A stretch of DNA of 5,547 bases, from contig VGTA01000263.1 in the NCBI GenBank assembly GCA_016874875.1, positions 1 to 5,547 of the forward strand, written 5' to 3'. The stretch is from Deltaproteobacteria bacterium (lineage in GTDB: Bacteria > Myxococcota_A > Bradymonadia > UBA7976 > VGTA01). This document shows positions 1-5,547 of the stretch, one piece after another. Numbering within the stretch: the stretch's first letter is position 1; each line of letters begins with the position of its first letter. The notes beneath the pieces were generated by a model. That model was not told the origin of the DNA, did no database searches, and worked only from the letters and a program-made list of their open reading frames with translations. The translations under genes were made by a program, and so were the position numbers.

Positions 1-33
1 CCCACGCCCACGCCCACGCCCACGCCCACGCCC
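1..33. repeat. CCCACG hexamer tandem repeat, about 5.5 copies
   Basis: Five perfect copies of CCCACG are followed by a final CCC. The array begins at the very first base, so its true length is unknown and it may continue to the left. On the + strand it reads as alternating Pro-Thr in frame 1 and His-Ala in frame 3. On the - strand it is a GTGGGC array. A hexamer keeps any reading frame when copy number changes, so it could lie inside a gene (see the possible upstream CDS) or be a non-coding simple repeat. The array itself is directly visible; its role is not known. Confidence 0.9.
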
Positions 34-84
34 TTGCCATCTCCCCCCTCCTCACTCCCCTCCTCCCCGCCGGAGCCCCCATGA
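1..84 (+). CDS. Possible 3' end of an upstream gene: Pro/Thr/Ser-rich C-terminal tail
   Basis: Frame 1 is open from the left edge for 27 codons and ends in TGA at 82-84. It reads as a PTPTPTPTPT run followed by a Pro/Ser-rich stretch ending in SPPEPP. About 23 of the 27 codons end in G or C, in line with the rest of the window. The TGA overlaps the ATG of the next gene as ATGA, a common arrangement for translationally coupled genes in one operon, and this is the main support. Against it, the segment is short and low in complexity, and any frame of such GC-rich sequence tends to be open. Frame 3 is also open, in phase with the synthase, but has no start codon. The product cannot be named. Confidence 0.4.
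   Translation, partial: PTPTPTPTPTPLPSPPSSLPSSPPEPP
72..75 (+). promoter_or_regulatory. Ribosome binding site of the fused carAB gene
   Basis: GGAG lies 5 bases before the ATG at 81, the only purine-rich stretch in an otherwise C-rich leader. It supports the ATG at 81 as the start. The next in-frame ATG is residue 114, inside the conserved CarA fold, and no ATG, GTG or TTG occurs in frame between the left edge and 81. If the upstream ORF is real, this site lies inside its last codons, as expected for coupled translation. Confidence 0.6.
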
Positions 85-3000
85 GCGCAGACCCCTCGCC
101 GCCCCTCGCCGCCCAGCCCCCTCGCGCCGCCGAGCGCACAGCGCCCCCCGCGGGCACGGCGCCGCGCGCGCAGCCCGGCTGGGCGGACGCGGCGCTGGTC
201 TTGGAGACGGGGGAGGTGCTCTGGGGGCGCGCGGTGGGGGCGCGCGGGGAGGCGGTGGGGGAGCTGTGCTTCAACACGGCGCTCACGGGCTACCAGGAGG
301 TCCTCAGCGACCCCTCCTACGCCGAGCAGCTCATCACCTTCACGGCGCCCCACATCGGCAACGTAGGCGTCAACGCCCTTGACCAAGAGCACCCGCGCCC
401 GGCGTGCCGAGGGGCGGTGATGCGCGAGCGCCCCACCGCGGCGTCGAGCTACCGCGCCGAGGGGGACCTTGAGGCGTGGATGGCGGCGCGCGGGCTGGTG
501 GGCATCTGCGAGGTGGACACCCGCGCCCTCACCCACCGCCTCCGGGGCGGCGCCCCGCGCGCGGCCGTGGTGTCGGGGGCGGGCGCGCTCGACGTGGCGG
601 GCGCCCTGGAGCGCGCGCGCGCCTGGCGGGGCCTGGAGGGGGCGGAGCTGTCGCTGACGGTGGCGGAGGAGAAGCTCGGGCCGTGGGCGGGGGGGCTGTG
701 GTCGCCGCCGGAGCGCCCCGCCCCGCCGCCCCCCGCCGGGCCCGCCCCGCGGGTGGCGGTGGTGGACTTTGGGGTCAAGGACAACATCCTGCGCTGCCTC
801 GCGGGGCGCGGCTGTGAGGTGGTGGTGGTGTCGCCGCGCGTCACGCTCGACGCGCTCCTCGCCCTCGCCCCGCACGCCGTGTGCCTCTCCAACGGCCCCG
901 GCGACCCGGCGGCCACCCTCGAGTACGCCGGGCCGCTCCTGCGGGGGCTCCTGACCGACCCGCGCGCCGCCGCCCTCCCCCTCTTGGGGATCTGCCTCGG
1001 GCATCAGCTCCTCGGACTCGCCCTAGGGGCGCGCACCGAGAAGATGCGCCAGGGCCACCGCGGCGCCAACCACCCGATTCTCAACGTGGAGCGCGGGACC
1101 GTGGAGATCACCAGCCAGAATCACGGCTTTATGGTGGTGGACCTGCCCGCCGGCGTGCGCGAGACGCACCGGTCGCTCTTTGACGGCTCCATCGCCGGGC
1201 TGCGCGTGGAGGGGCGCCCGGTGCGCTCGGTGCAGTACCACCCCGAGGCGAGCCCGGGCCCCCACGACAGCGCCTACCTCTTTGATGAGCTCGTGGCGGA
1301 CGCGCGCGCCCTCCTCCGCGGGGAGCCCGCGCCGGCGTGGGCGGGCGCGCGCCGCGAGGGCGGCGGGGACGCGCGCCGGCGCCGGGTGCTCATCGTGGGC
1401 GCGGGGCCTATCGTGATCGGGCAGGCCTGCGAGTTTGACTACTCCGGCGCGCAGGCCTGCAAGGCGCTCCGCGCGGTGGGGCACGAGGTGGTGCTCGTGA
1501 ACTCCAACCCCGCCACCATCATGACCGACCCGCAGATGGCGGACCGCACCTACATCGAGCCGCTCACGGTGGAGTACCTGCGCGAGATCATCCGCGTGGA
1601 GCGCCCCGACGCCCTCCTGCCCACCATGGGCGGGCAGACCGCCCTCAACCTCAGCCTCGAGCTCGAGCGCCAGGGCGTGCTCGCGCGCTACGGGGTGGAG
1701 CTGATCGGGGCTAAGGCGGAGGCGATCGACACGGCGGAGGACCGGCAGAAGTTCCGCGACGCCATGGACGAGATCGGGCTGTCGAGCCCGCGCTCGCGCC
1801 TGGTGTCGAGCGTGGCGGAGGCGCTGGTGGCCGTGGAGCGCACGGGGCTCCCCGCGGTGGTGCGCCCGTCGTTCACCCTCGGCGGCAGCGGCGGCGGCAT
1901 CGCCAACACCCTCGAGGAGCTCAAGGAGATCGTGGCGCACGGGGTGCGCCTCTCGCCCGTGGGGCAGGCGCTCGTGGAAGAGTCGCTCTTGGGCTGGAAG
2001 GAGTTTGAGCTCGAGGTGGTGCGCGACCGCCACGACAACGGCATCATCGTGTGCTCCATCGAGAACGTGGACCCCATGGGGGTGCACACGGGCGACTCTA
2101 TCACCGTGGCGCCCGCCCTCACGCTCACCGACAAGGAGTACCAGCGCCTCCGCGACGGCGCCCTCGCCTGCCTGCGGCGGGTGGGGGTGGACACCGGCGG
2201 CTCCAATGTGCAGTTCGCCGTCCACCCTCGCGACGGGCGCGCGGCGGTGATCGAGATGAATCCGCGCGTGTCGCGCTCCTCGGCGCTCGCCTCCAAGGCC
2301 ACGGGCTTCCCCATCGCCAAGGTGGCCGCGCGCCTCGCCGTGGGGAGCACGCTCGGGGAGCTGCAGAACGAGCTCACGCGCGCCACGCCCGCCTCCTTTG
2401 AGCCCTCCATCGACTACGTGGTGGTCAAGGTGCCGCGCTTCACCTTTGAGAAGTTCAGCGACGACACCCCCGAGCTGGGCACGTCGATGAAGTCCGTGGG
2501 GGAGGTGATGGCGATGGGGCGCTCGTTCCGCGCTGCGCTGCAGAAGGCGCTGCGGGGGCTCGAGGTGGGGCTGACGGGCCTCAGCGAGCAGCCCCTCCCC
2601 GCCGACCCCGCCGCCGCCCTCGCGCTGCTCCGCGAGCGCCGCCCCATGCGCCTGCTGCTGGCGGCGCAGGCGCTCCGCGCGGGGCTGCGCGTGGAGGAGA
2701 TCGCGGGCGCGTCGGGCTTTGACCCGTGGTTCGTGCGCGAGCTCGAGGCGCTGGTGGCGGCGGAGGAGGCGCTCCGCGCCGACCCGGGGCTCCTCTCGTC
2801 GGCGGAGGGGCTGTGGTCTTATAAGCGCCTCGGCTTCTCCGACGCGCGCCTCGCCGAGCTCACCGGGCGCAAGGAGGGCGAGGTGCGGGCGGCGCGCTGG
2901 GCGCGCGGGGTCCACCCCGCCTATAAGCGCGTGGACACCTGCGCGGCGGAGTTTGAGGCGCACGCCAACTACCTCTACTCGTCGTATGAGGGCCCGCCGG

Positions 3001-4571
3001 AGTCGTGCCTCGGTGACCCCTGCGAGGCGCGCCCGAGCGCGCGCGACAAGGTGATCATCTTGGGGGGCGGCCCCAACCGCATCGGGCAGGGAATCGAGTT
3101 CGACTACTGCTGCGTGCACGCCTGCTACGCCGTGCGCGAGGCGGGCTGCGAGGCGATCATGGTCAACTGCAACCCCGAGACGGTCTCCACCGACTACGAC
3201 ACCGCCGATCGCCTCTACTTTGAGCCGCTGACGGCGGAGGACGTGGTGGAGATCGCGCGGGTGGAGATGGCGCGCGGGCGCCTCCGGGGGGTCATCGTGC
3301 AGCTCGGCGGTCAGACGCCGCTCAACCTCGCCGCCGCCCTCGACGAGGCGGGGATTCCCATCCTCGGCACGTCGCGCGACGTGATCGACCGCGCGGAGGA
3401 CCGCGGGCGCTTTCAGGAGCTGGTGGAGGGGCTCGGGCTGCGGCAGCCGGCCAGCGGCGTGGCGACCTCCGCGGAGGAGGCGGTGGCGGTGGCGCGCCGC
3501 GTGGGCTACCCCGTCCTCCTGCGCCCCTCGTATGTGCTCGGCGGGCGGGCGATGCGCCTGGTGGGGTCGGACGAGGAGGCGCGCGCCTATATGGCGGAGG
3601 CGATCGCGGCGGGGCGCGGCGGGGTGCTCGTGGACAAGTACCTCTCCAACGCCATCGAGCTCGACGTGGACGCGCTGTGCGACGGGCGCGAGGTGTGCGT
3701 GGTGGGGGTGATGGAGCACATCGAGGAGGCGGGGGTGCACTCGGGCGACTCGGCCTGCGCGCTGCCCCCCTACAGCCTCAGCGAGGCGCAGGTGGAGGAG
3801 GTGCGCGCGCAGACCTGCGCCCTCGCCCTCGCGCTCGGGGTGGTGGGGCTGATGAACGTGCAGTTCGCGCTCTATGAGGGGGCGCTGTACCTGATCGAGG
3901 TCAACCCGCGCGCGAGTCGGACGGTGCCGTTCGTGGCCAAGGCGACGGGGGTGGAGGTGGCCAAGGTGGCCACGCGCCTCATGCTCGGCGAGCCCCTCTC
4001 GGCGCAGCCCCTCGCGGCGCGCGCCGACGGCTATACCGCCGTCAAGGAGGCCGTGTTCCCCTTCGCGCGCTTCCCCCGCTCCGACATGGGCCTCGGCCCC
4101 GAGATGCGCTCCACGGGCGAGGTGATGGGGTGGGACCGCTCGTTCGCGCTCGCCTACGCCAAGGCGCAGCAGGCGGCGGGCATGGCGCTGCCGCGGGCGG
4201 GGCGGGCGCTGTTTACGGTGCCGGCGCCGTCGGAGCGCGGCCGTTTCGCCGAGGTGGCCGAGGCGCTCGCCGCCCTCGGCTATGAGATCGCCGCCACCCC
4301 CGAGACGGAGGAGACGTGGCGGGCGCAGGGGATCGACTGCGAGGTGCGCCCGTACTCCGAGGCGGACGCGATCGCGGCGATCAAGGCGGGGGAGGTGCAC
4401 GCGCTGGTGAGCGTGGGCTCGCAGAGCGGCGAGATCTCCCCGCTCCGCCGCGCCGCGCTGGCGGCGGGGCTGCCCTACTTCACGCGCCTCACCAACGCCC
4501 GGAGTCTGGTGCGGGCGCTGCGGGCGCTGCACGCGCGCGGGGTGCCGTCGGTGCGGGCGCTGCAGGGCTGA
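81..4571 (+). CDS. carAB: Single-chain glutamine-hydrolysing carbamoyl-phosphate synthase (CarA-CarB fusion)
   Basis: Makes carbamoyl phosphate from glutamine, bicarbonate and two ATP in the cytosol, for pyrimidine and arginine synthesis. The 1496 residues compare with 382 + 1073 for separate E. coli CarA and CarB. Order: Pro/Ala-rich extension 1-33; CarA N-terminal domain about 35-205 (FNTALTGYQE, PHIGNVGVN); Pro-rich hinge about 206-224; class I amidotransferase about 225-412 with triad C305 (GICLGHQ), H387 and E389 (QYHPEASPGP); linker 413-435; first ATP-grasp unit about 436-835 (GAGPIVIGQACEFDYSG, R595, E641, H669, E725, N727); oligomerisation region about 836-985; second ATP-grasp unit about 986-1372 (GGGPNRIGQGIEFDYC, R1148, H1220, E1273, N1275); MGS-like regulatory domain about 1373-1496. 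The two ATP-grasp halves show the family's internal duplication. No stop or frameshift is seen, and both enzymes look intact. In the MGS domain, nucleotide-pocket residues look changed. The start at 81 may overlap an upstream stop codon. Function is near certain; arginine versus pyrimidine dedication cannot be told. Confidence 0.97.
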   Translation: MSADPSPPLAAQPPRAAERTAPPAGTAPRAQPGWADAALVLETGEVLWGRAVGARGEAVGELCFNTALTGYQEVLSDPSYAEQLITFTAPHIGNVGVNALDQEHPRPACRGAVMRERPTAASSYRAEGDLEAWMAARGLVGICEVDTRALTHRLRGGAPRAAVVSGAGALDVAGALERARAWRGLEGAELSLTVAEEKLGPWAGGLWSPPERPAPPPPAGPAPRVAVVDFGVKDNILRCLAGRGCEVVVVSPRVTLDALLALAPHAVCLSNGPGDPAATLEYAGPLLRGLLTDPRAAALPLLGICLGHQLLGLALGARTEKMRQGHRGANHPILNVERGTVEITSQNHGFMVVDLPAGVRETHRSLFDGSIAGLRVEGRPVRSVQYHPEASPGPHDSAYLFDELVADARALLRGEPAPAWAGARREGGGDARRRRVLIVGAGPIVIGQACEFDYSGAQACKALRAVGHEVVLVNSNPATIMTDPQMADRTYIEPLTVEYLREIIRVERPDALLPTMGGQTALNLSLELERQGVLARYGVELIGAKAEAIDTAEDRQKFRDAMDEIGLSSPRSRLVSSVAEALVAVERTGLPAVVRPSFTLGGSGGGIANTLEELKEIVAHGVRLSPVGQALVEESLLGWKEFELEVVRDRHDNGIIVCSIENVDPMGVHTGDSITVAPALTLTDKEYQRLRDGALACLRRVGVDTGGSNVQFAVHPRDGRAAVIEMNPRVSRSSALASKATGFPIAKVAARLAVGSTLGELQNELTRATPASFEPSIDYVVVKVPRFTFEKFSDDTPELGTSMKSVGEVMAMGRSFRAALQKALRGLEVGLTGLSEQPLPADPAAALALLRERRPMRLLLAAQALRAGLRVEEIAGASGFDPWFVRELEALVAAEEALRADPGLLSSAEGLWSYKRLGFSDARLAELTGRKEGEVRAARWARGVHPAYKRVDTCAAEFEAHANYLYSSYEGPPESCLGDPCEARPSARDKVIILGGGPNRIGQGIEFDYCCVHACYAVREAGCEAIMVNCNPETVSTDYDTADRLYFEPLTAEDVVEIARVEMARGRLRGVIVQLGGQTPLNLAAALDEAGIPILGTSRDVIDRAEDRGRFQELVEGLGLRQPASGVATSAEEAVAVARRVGYPVLLRPSYVLGGRAMRLVGSDEEARAYMAEAIAAGRGGVLVDKYLSNAIELDVDALCDGREVCVVGVMEHIEEAGVHSGDSACALPPYSLSEAQVEEVRAQTCALALALGVVGLMNVQFALYEGALYLIEVNPRASRTVPFVAKATGVEVAKVATRLMLGEPLSAQPLAARADGYTAVKEAVFPFARFPRSDMGLGPEMRSTGEVMGWDRSFALAYAKAQQAAGMALPRAGRALFTVPAPSERGRFAEVAEALAALGYEIAATPETEETWRAQGIDCEVRPYSEADAIAAIKAGEVHALVSVGSQSGEISPLRRAALAAGLPYFTRLTNARSLVRALRALHARGVPSVRALQG
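1317..1385 (+). other. Linker joining CarA and CarB within the fusion
   Basis: Residues 413-435 lie between the last helix of the amidotransferase domain (LFDELVADARALL) and the first strand of the synthetase (VLIVGAGPIVIGQ). The 23 residues are rich in Arg, Gly, Pro and Ala, as expected of a flexible tether. No stop codon occurs in frame, and no ATG occurs in this stretch. The nearest in-frame alternative start is the GTG of residue 436 at 1386. It has no well-placed Shine-Dalgarno sequence, and starting there would leave nothing ahead of the first strand, whereas E. coli CarB has about a dozen residues there. This argues for one polypeptide rather than two overlapping genes. Confidence 0.8.
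4200..4571 (+). other. MGS-like allosteric domain of the fused synthase
   Basis: Residues 1374-1496 match the CarB C-terminal regulatory domain from GRALFTV through to a helix beginning TNARSLVRAL. Aligned by eye to E. coli CarB as remembered, several nucleotide-effector positions differ: K954 becomes R1386, the THGT loop becomes TPET (1406-1409), the K993 segment is shortened by about three residues with no Lys at that place, N1015 becomes S1444 and T1017 becomes G1446. The ornithine-contact positions (E. coli E783, D791, E892, Y1040, T1042) appear kept as E1215, D1223, E1323, Y1466 and T1468; the first three of these lie in the second ATP-grasp unit. The alignment is manual and should be treated as approximate. 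Confidence 0.75.
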
Positions 4572-4617
4572 GGGGGGCGCGGCGCGACCAGGCGCGCGCT
4601 GGCGGCCTCTCTGAGTG

Positions 4618-4643
4618 TTGCGCGAGACTGCCCTTTCTATTAG
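4618..4643 (+). promoter_or_regulatory. Weak candidate promoter for the kinase gene
   Basis: Bases around 4614-4645 are clearly richer in A and T than anything else nearby. They contain TTGCGC at 4618-4623 and TATTAG at 4638-4643, which resemble -35 and -10 boxes in part. The spacing of 14 bases is shorter than the usual 16-18, so a standard sigma-70 promoter is doubtful. A start just after the hairpin would leave a leader of some 20-25 bases with the ribosome binding site in it. The evidence is mainly the local composition change in an intergenic gap. Confidence 0.22.
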
Positions 4644-4650
4644 ACTCGCG
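4621..4650 (+). terminator. Imperfect inverted repeat between carAB and the kinase gene; possible terminator or operator
   Basis: CGCGAGACTG at 4621-4630 pairs with TAGACTCGCG at 4641-4650 through six perfect pairs, one A-A mismatch and three more pairs including a G-U wobble, around a 10-base loop. TTTT follows at 4657-4660, but six bases after the stem rather than directly behind it, so it is not a classic intrinsic terminator. It lies 50 bases after the carAB stop codon and 24 bases before the kinase ATG. It overlaps the candidate -10 element, so an operator is an alternative reading. Chance is also possible in such GC-rich sequence. Confidence 0.35.
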
Positions 4651-4660
4651 GGGGCCTTTT

Positions 4661-4667
4661 GGAGGAG
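4661..4667 (+). promoter_or_regulatory. Strong ribosome binding site of the kinase gene
   Basis: GGAGGAG lies 6 bases before the ATG at 4674 and is close to the full anti-16S consensus. It fixes the kinase start: the in-frame TTG at 4659, the only nearby alternative, has no such site before it. It is a better match than the GGAG before carAB. Confidence 0.8.
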
Positions 4668-4673
4668 CGCGCG

Positions 4674-5547
4674 ATGAACACAGCACACACGAATCCGCAG
4701 GGGGCGCAGGGGCCCGCCTCGCTGGGGGAGGAGGGGCGCGTGATCGGCGGGCGCTACCGCCTCGTCCGGCCGCTCGGCGCCGGGGGCTTCAGCGCCGTCT
4801 ACCTCGGGGTGGACGAGGCGCTCGGGCGAGAGGTGGCGGTGAAGGTGCTGCGGCGGGAGCTGTCGCGCTCGCCCGCCTTCTGCGAGCGCTTCACCAGCGA
4901 GGCGCGCGTGTGCTCGCGCCTGCGTCACCCCCACACGCTCAAGCTGTTTGACTTTGGGCAGACGGACGACGGCGCCCTCTTCTTGGTGCTCGAGCTGCTC
5001 AACGGCGAGCTCCTGAGCGAGCGCCTCAGGCGCCTCGGGCGCATAGACGAGCGCGCGCTCGCCCTGCTGTTCAGCCCGATCTGCCTCGCGCTCGACGAGG
5101 CGCACGCCCTAGGCGTGGTGCACCGCGACCTCAAGCCCGACAACCTGTTCTTTCACCGAGCGGGGCAGACGGAGCTGCTGGTCTTGATCGATTTCGGCAT
5201 CGCCAAGGTGGGCGGCGAGGTCCTCGACGAGCGCACGCCGACGCCGGCGGGGCAGATCTTTGGCACCCCCTGCTACATGGCGCCCGAGCAGATCATGGAC
5301 ACGAGCGGCGTGTCGCCCCAGAGCGACCTCTACAGCCTCGGGGTGATTCTCTACCAGTGCCTCACCGGCGCCCTGCCGTTCACCGGCGACAGCCTCTACG
5401 AGGTGTTTGAGCGCCACCTGCGCGCCCCGGTCCCGGACCCCCGCGCGCGGGCGCCCGAGGTCTCTGCCGAGATGGCGCGGCTCGTGACGTCGCTCCTCGA
5501 CAAGAATCCCGCCGCGCGCCCCGCCTCCGCCCTCGCCGTGCGCGAGG
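4674..5547 (+). CDS. Ser/Thr protein kinase, N-terminal part (runs off the right edge)
   Basis: A Hanks-type kinase that would phosphorylate Ser/Thr on unknown proteins. The 291 visible residues hold nearly the whole catalytic domain, starting around residue 28 after a short Gly/Gln-rich head. Visible elements: glycine loop LGAGGFSAV (34-42); ATP-binding lysine K57 in VAVK; helix-C glutamate E76; catalytic loop HRDLKPDN (150-157) with D152 and N157; metal-binding DFG (173-175); activation segment with TPTP at 188-191; GTPCYMAPEQ (197-206); SDLYSLG (217-223); and the late conserved R282 in NPAARP. HRD means an RD kinase, usually switched on by activation-loop phosphorylation. No catalytic residue is missing, so it is not a pseudokinase. 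There is no signal peptide at the N terminus; a C-terminal membrane or sensor part, common in the family, would lie outside the window. The start follows from the GGAGGAG site. The frame stays open to the last base. Substrate and pathway are unknown; related bacteria have many such kinases. Confidence 0.95.
   Translation, partial: MNTAHTNPQGAQGPASLGEEGRVIGGRYRLVRPLGAGGFSAVYLGVDEALGREVAVKVLRRELSRSPAFCERFTSEARVCSRLRHPHTLKLFDFGQTDDGALFLVLELLNGELLSERLRRLGRIDERALALLFSPICLALDEAHALGVVHRDLKPDNLFFHRAGQTELLVLIDFGIAKVGGEVLDERTPTPAGQIFGTPCYMAPEQIMDTSGVSPQSDLYSLGVILYQCLTGALPFTGDSLYEVFERHLRAPVPDPRARAPEVSAEMARLVTSLLDKNPAARPASALAVRE

Noticed and set aside
1..40. Divergent start on the - strand: an ATG at 40-38 preceded by a purine-rich stretch that looks like a Shine-Dalgarno sequence
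   Set aside because: The product would begin MARAW and then repeat Trp-Ala through the hexamer array, which is implausible for a protein. The purine richness is only the complement of a pyrimidine-rich leader.
970..1280. Idea that the amidotransferase half is inactive, as in some ammonia-dependent carbamoyl-phosphate synthases
   Set aside because: The nucleophile C305 in GICLGHQ and the H387/E389 pair in YHPEASPGP are all present, so glutamine hydrolysis should work.
4580..4602. GC-rich self-complementary bits after the carAB stop codon (GCGCG with CGCGC, CCAG with CTGG)
   Set aside because: The stems are only four to five pairs, there is no T-run after them, and such short GC palindromes are expected by chance at this composition.
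4601..4621. Possible sigma-54 promoter (TGGCGG followed by TTGC)
   Set aside because: The distance between the GG and GC elements is about 19 bases instead of the strict 12, so it does not fit.
4316..4951. + strand frame of 211 codons spanning the end of carAB, the gap and the kinase start
   Set aside because: It overlaps two well-supported genes in another frame, its product is Gly/Ala/Arg-rich without any motif, and no ribosome binding site precedes it.
1023..5105. Very long open frame on the - strand, 1360 codons, opposite the synthase and the kinase start
   Set aside because: Its codons lie exactly on the sense codons, so it stays open only because the sense genes avoid TTA, CTA and TCA codons, which GC-rich genomes rarely use. 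It ends at 1023 where the sense gene uses CTA (Leu315), and another CTA in the kinase (Leu146, 5109-5111) bounds it on the other side. The kinase happens to be in the same frame as carAB, so the shadow runs through the gap. The product is His/Arg/Ala-rich with no recognisable domain.
5109..5417. Open frame on the - strand opposite the kinase
   Set aside because: The same shadow effect as the long antisense frame, bounded by the rare CTA codon at 5109; the sense strand has clear kinase motifs here.

Overview
This is a very GC-rich window (by eye about three-quarters G+C, with nearly all codons ending in G or C). It holds one complete large gene and the start of a second, both on the + strand. 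Abundant eukaryote-like Ser/Thr kinases, high GC and this kinase's wording (RLRHPHTLKLFDFGQT, LIDFGIAK) fit the Myxococcota/Bradymonadales part of the former Deltaproteobacteria. That placement is inference; nothing here fixes the taxon.

Layout. Positions 1-80 hold a CCCACG hexamer tandem repeat that runs off the left edge, then a pyrimidine-rich stretch. Read in frame 1, this segment is open and ends in a TGA at 82-84 that overlaps the next gene's ATG (ATGA). It may be the Pro/Thr/Ser-rich tail of an upstream gene. Positions 81-4571 encode a 1496-residue single-chain carbamoyl-phosphate synthase. A complete glutamine amidotransferase part (CarA) is joined in frame by a short Arg/Gly/Pro-rich linker to a complete synthetase part (CarB). 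Positions 4572-4673 are a 102-base gap containing a locally AT-richer patch, an imperfect inverted repeat and a strong ribosome binding site. From 4674 to the right edge runs the N-terminal 291 residues of a Ser/Thr protein kinase with all catalytic residues present; its C-terminal part lies outside the window.

How they work together. The synthase makes carbamoyl phosphate from glutamine, bicarbonate and two ATP, feeding pyrimidine and arginine synthesis. The kinase has its own ribosome binding site and is separated by a gap with possible regulatory structure, so a functional link between the two is not shown.

The two points most worth attention are the bacterial CarA-CarB fusion and the C-terminal MGS-like domain. 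In that domain the residues expected to bind the nucleotide effector (UMP/IMP) look replaced, while those expected to contact ornithine look kept. I see no new type of system, RNA gene, CRISPR array or mobile element.
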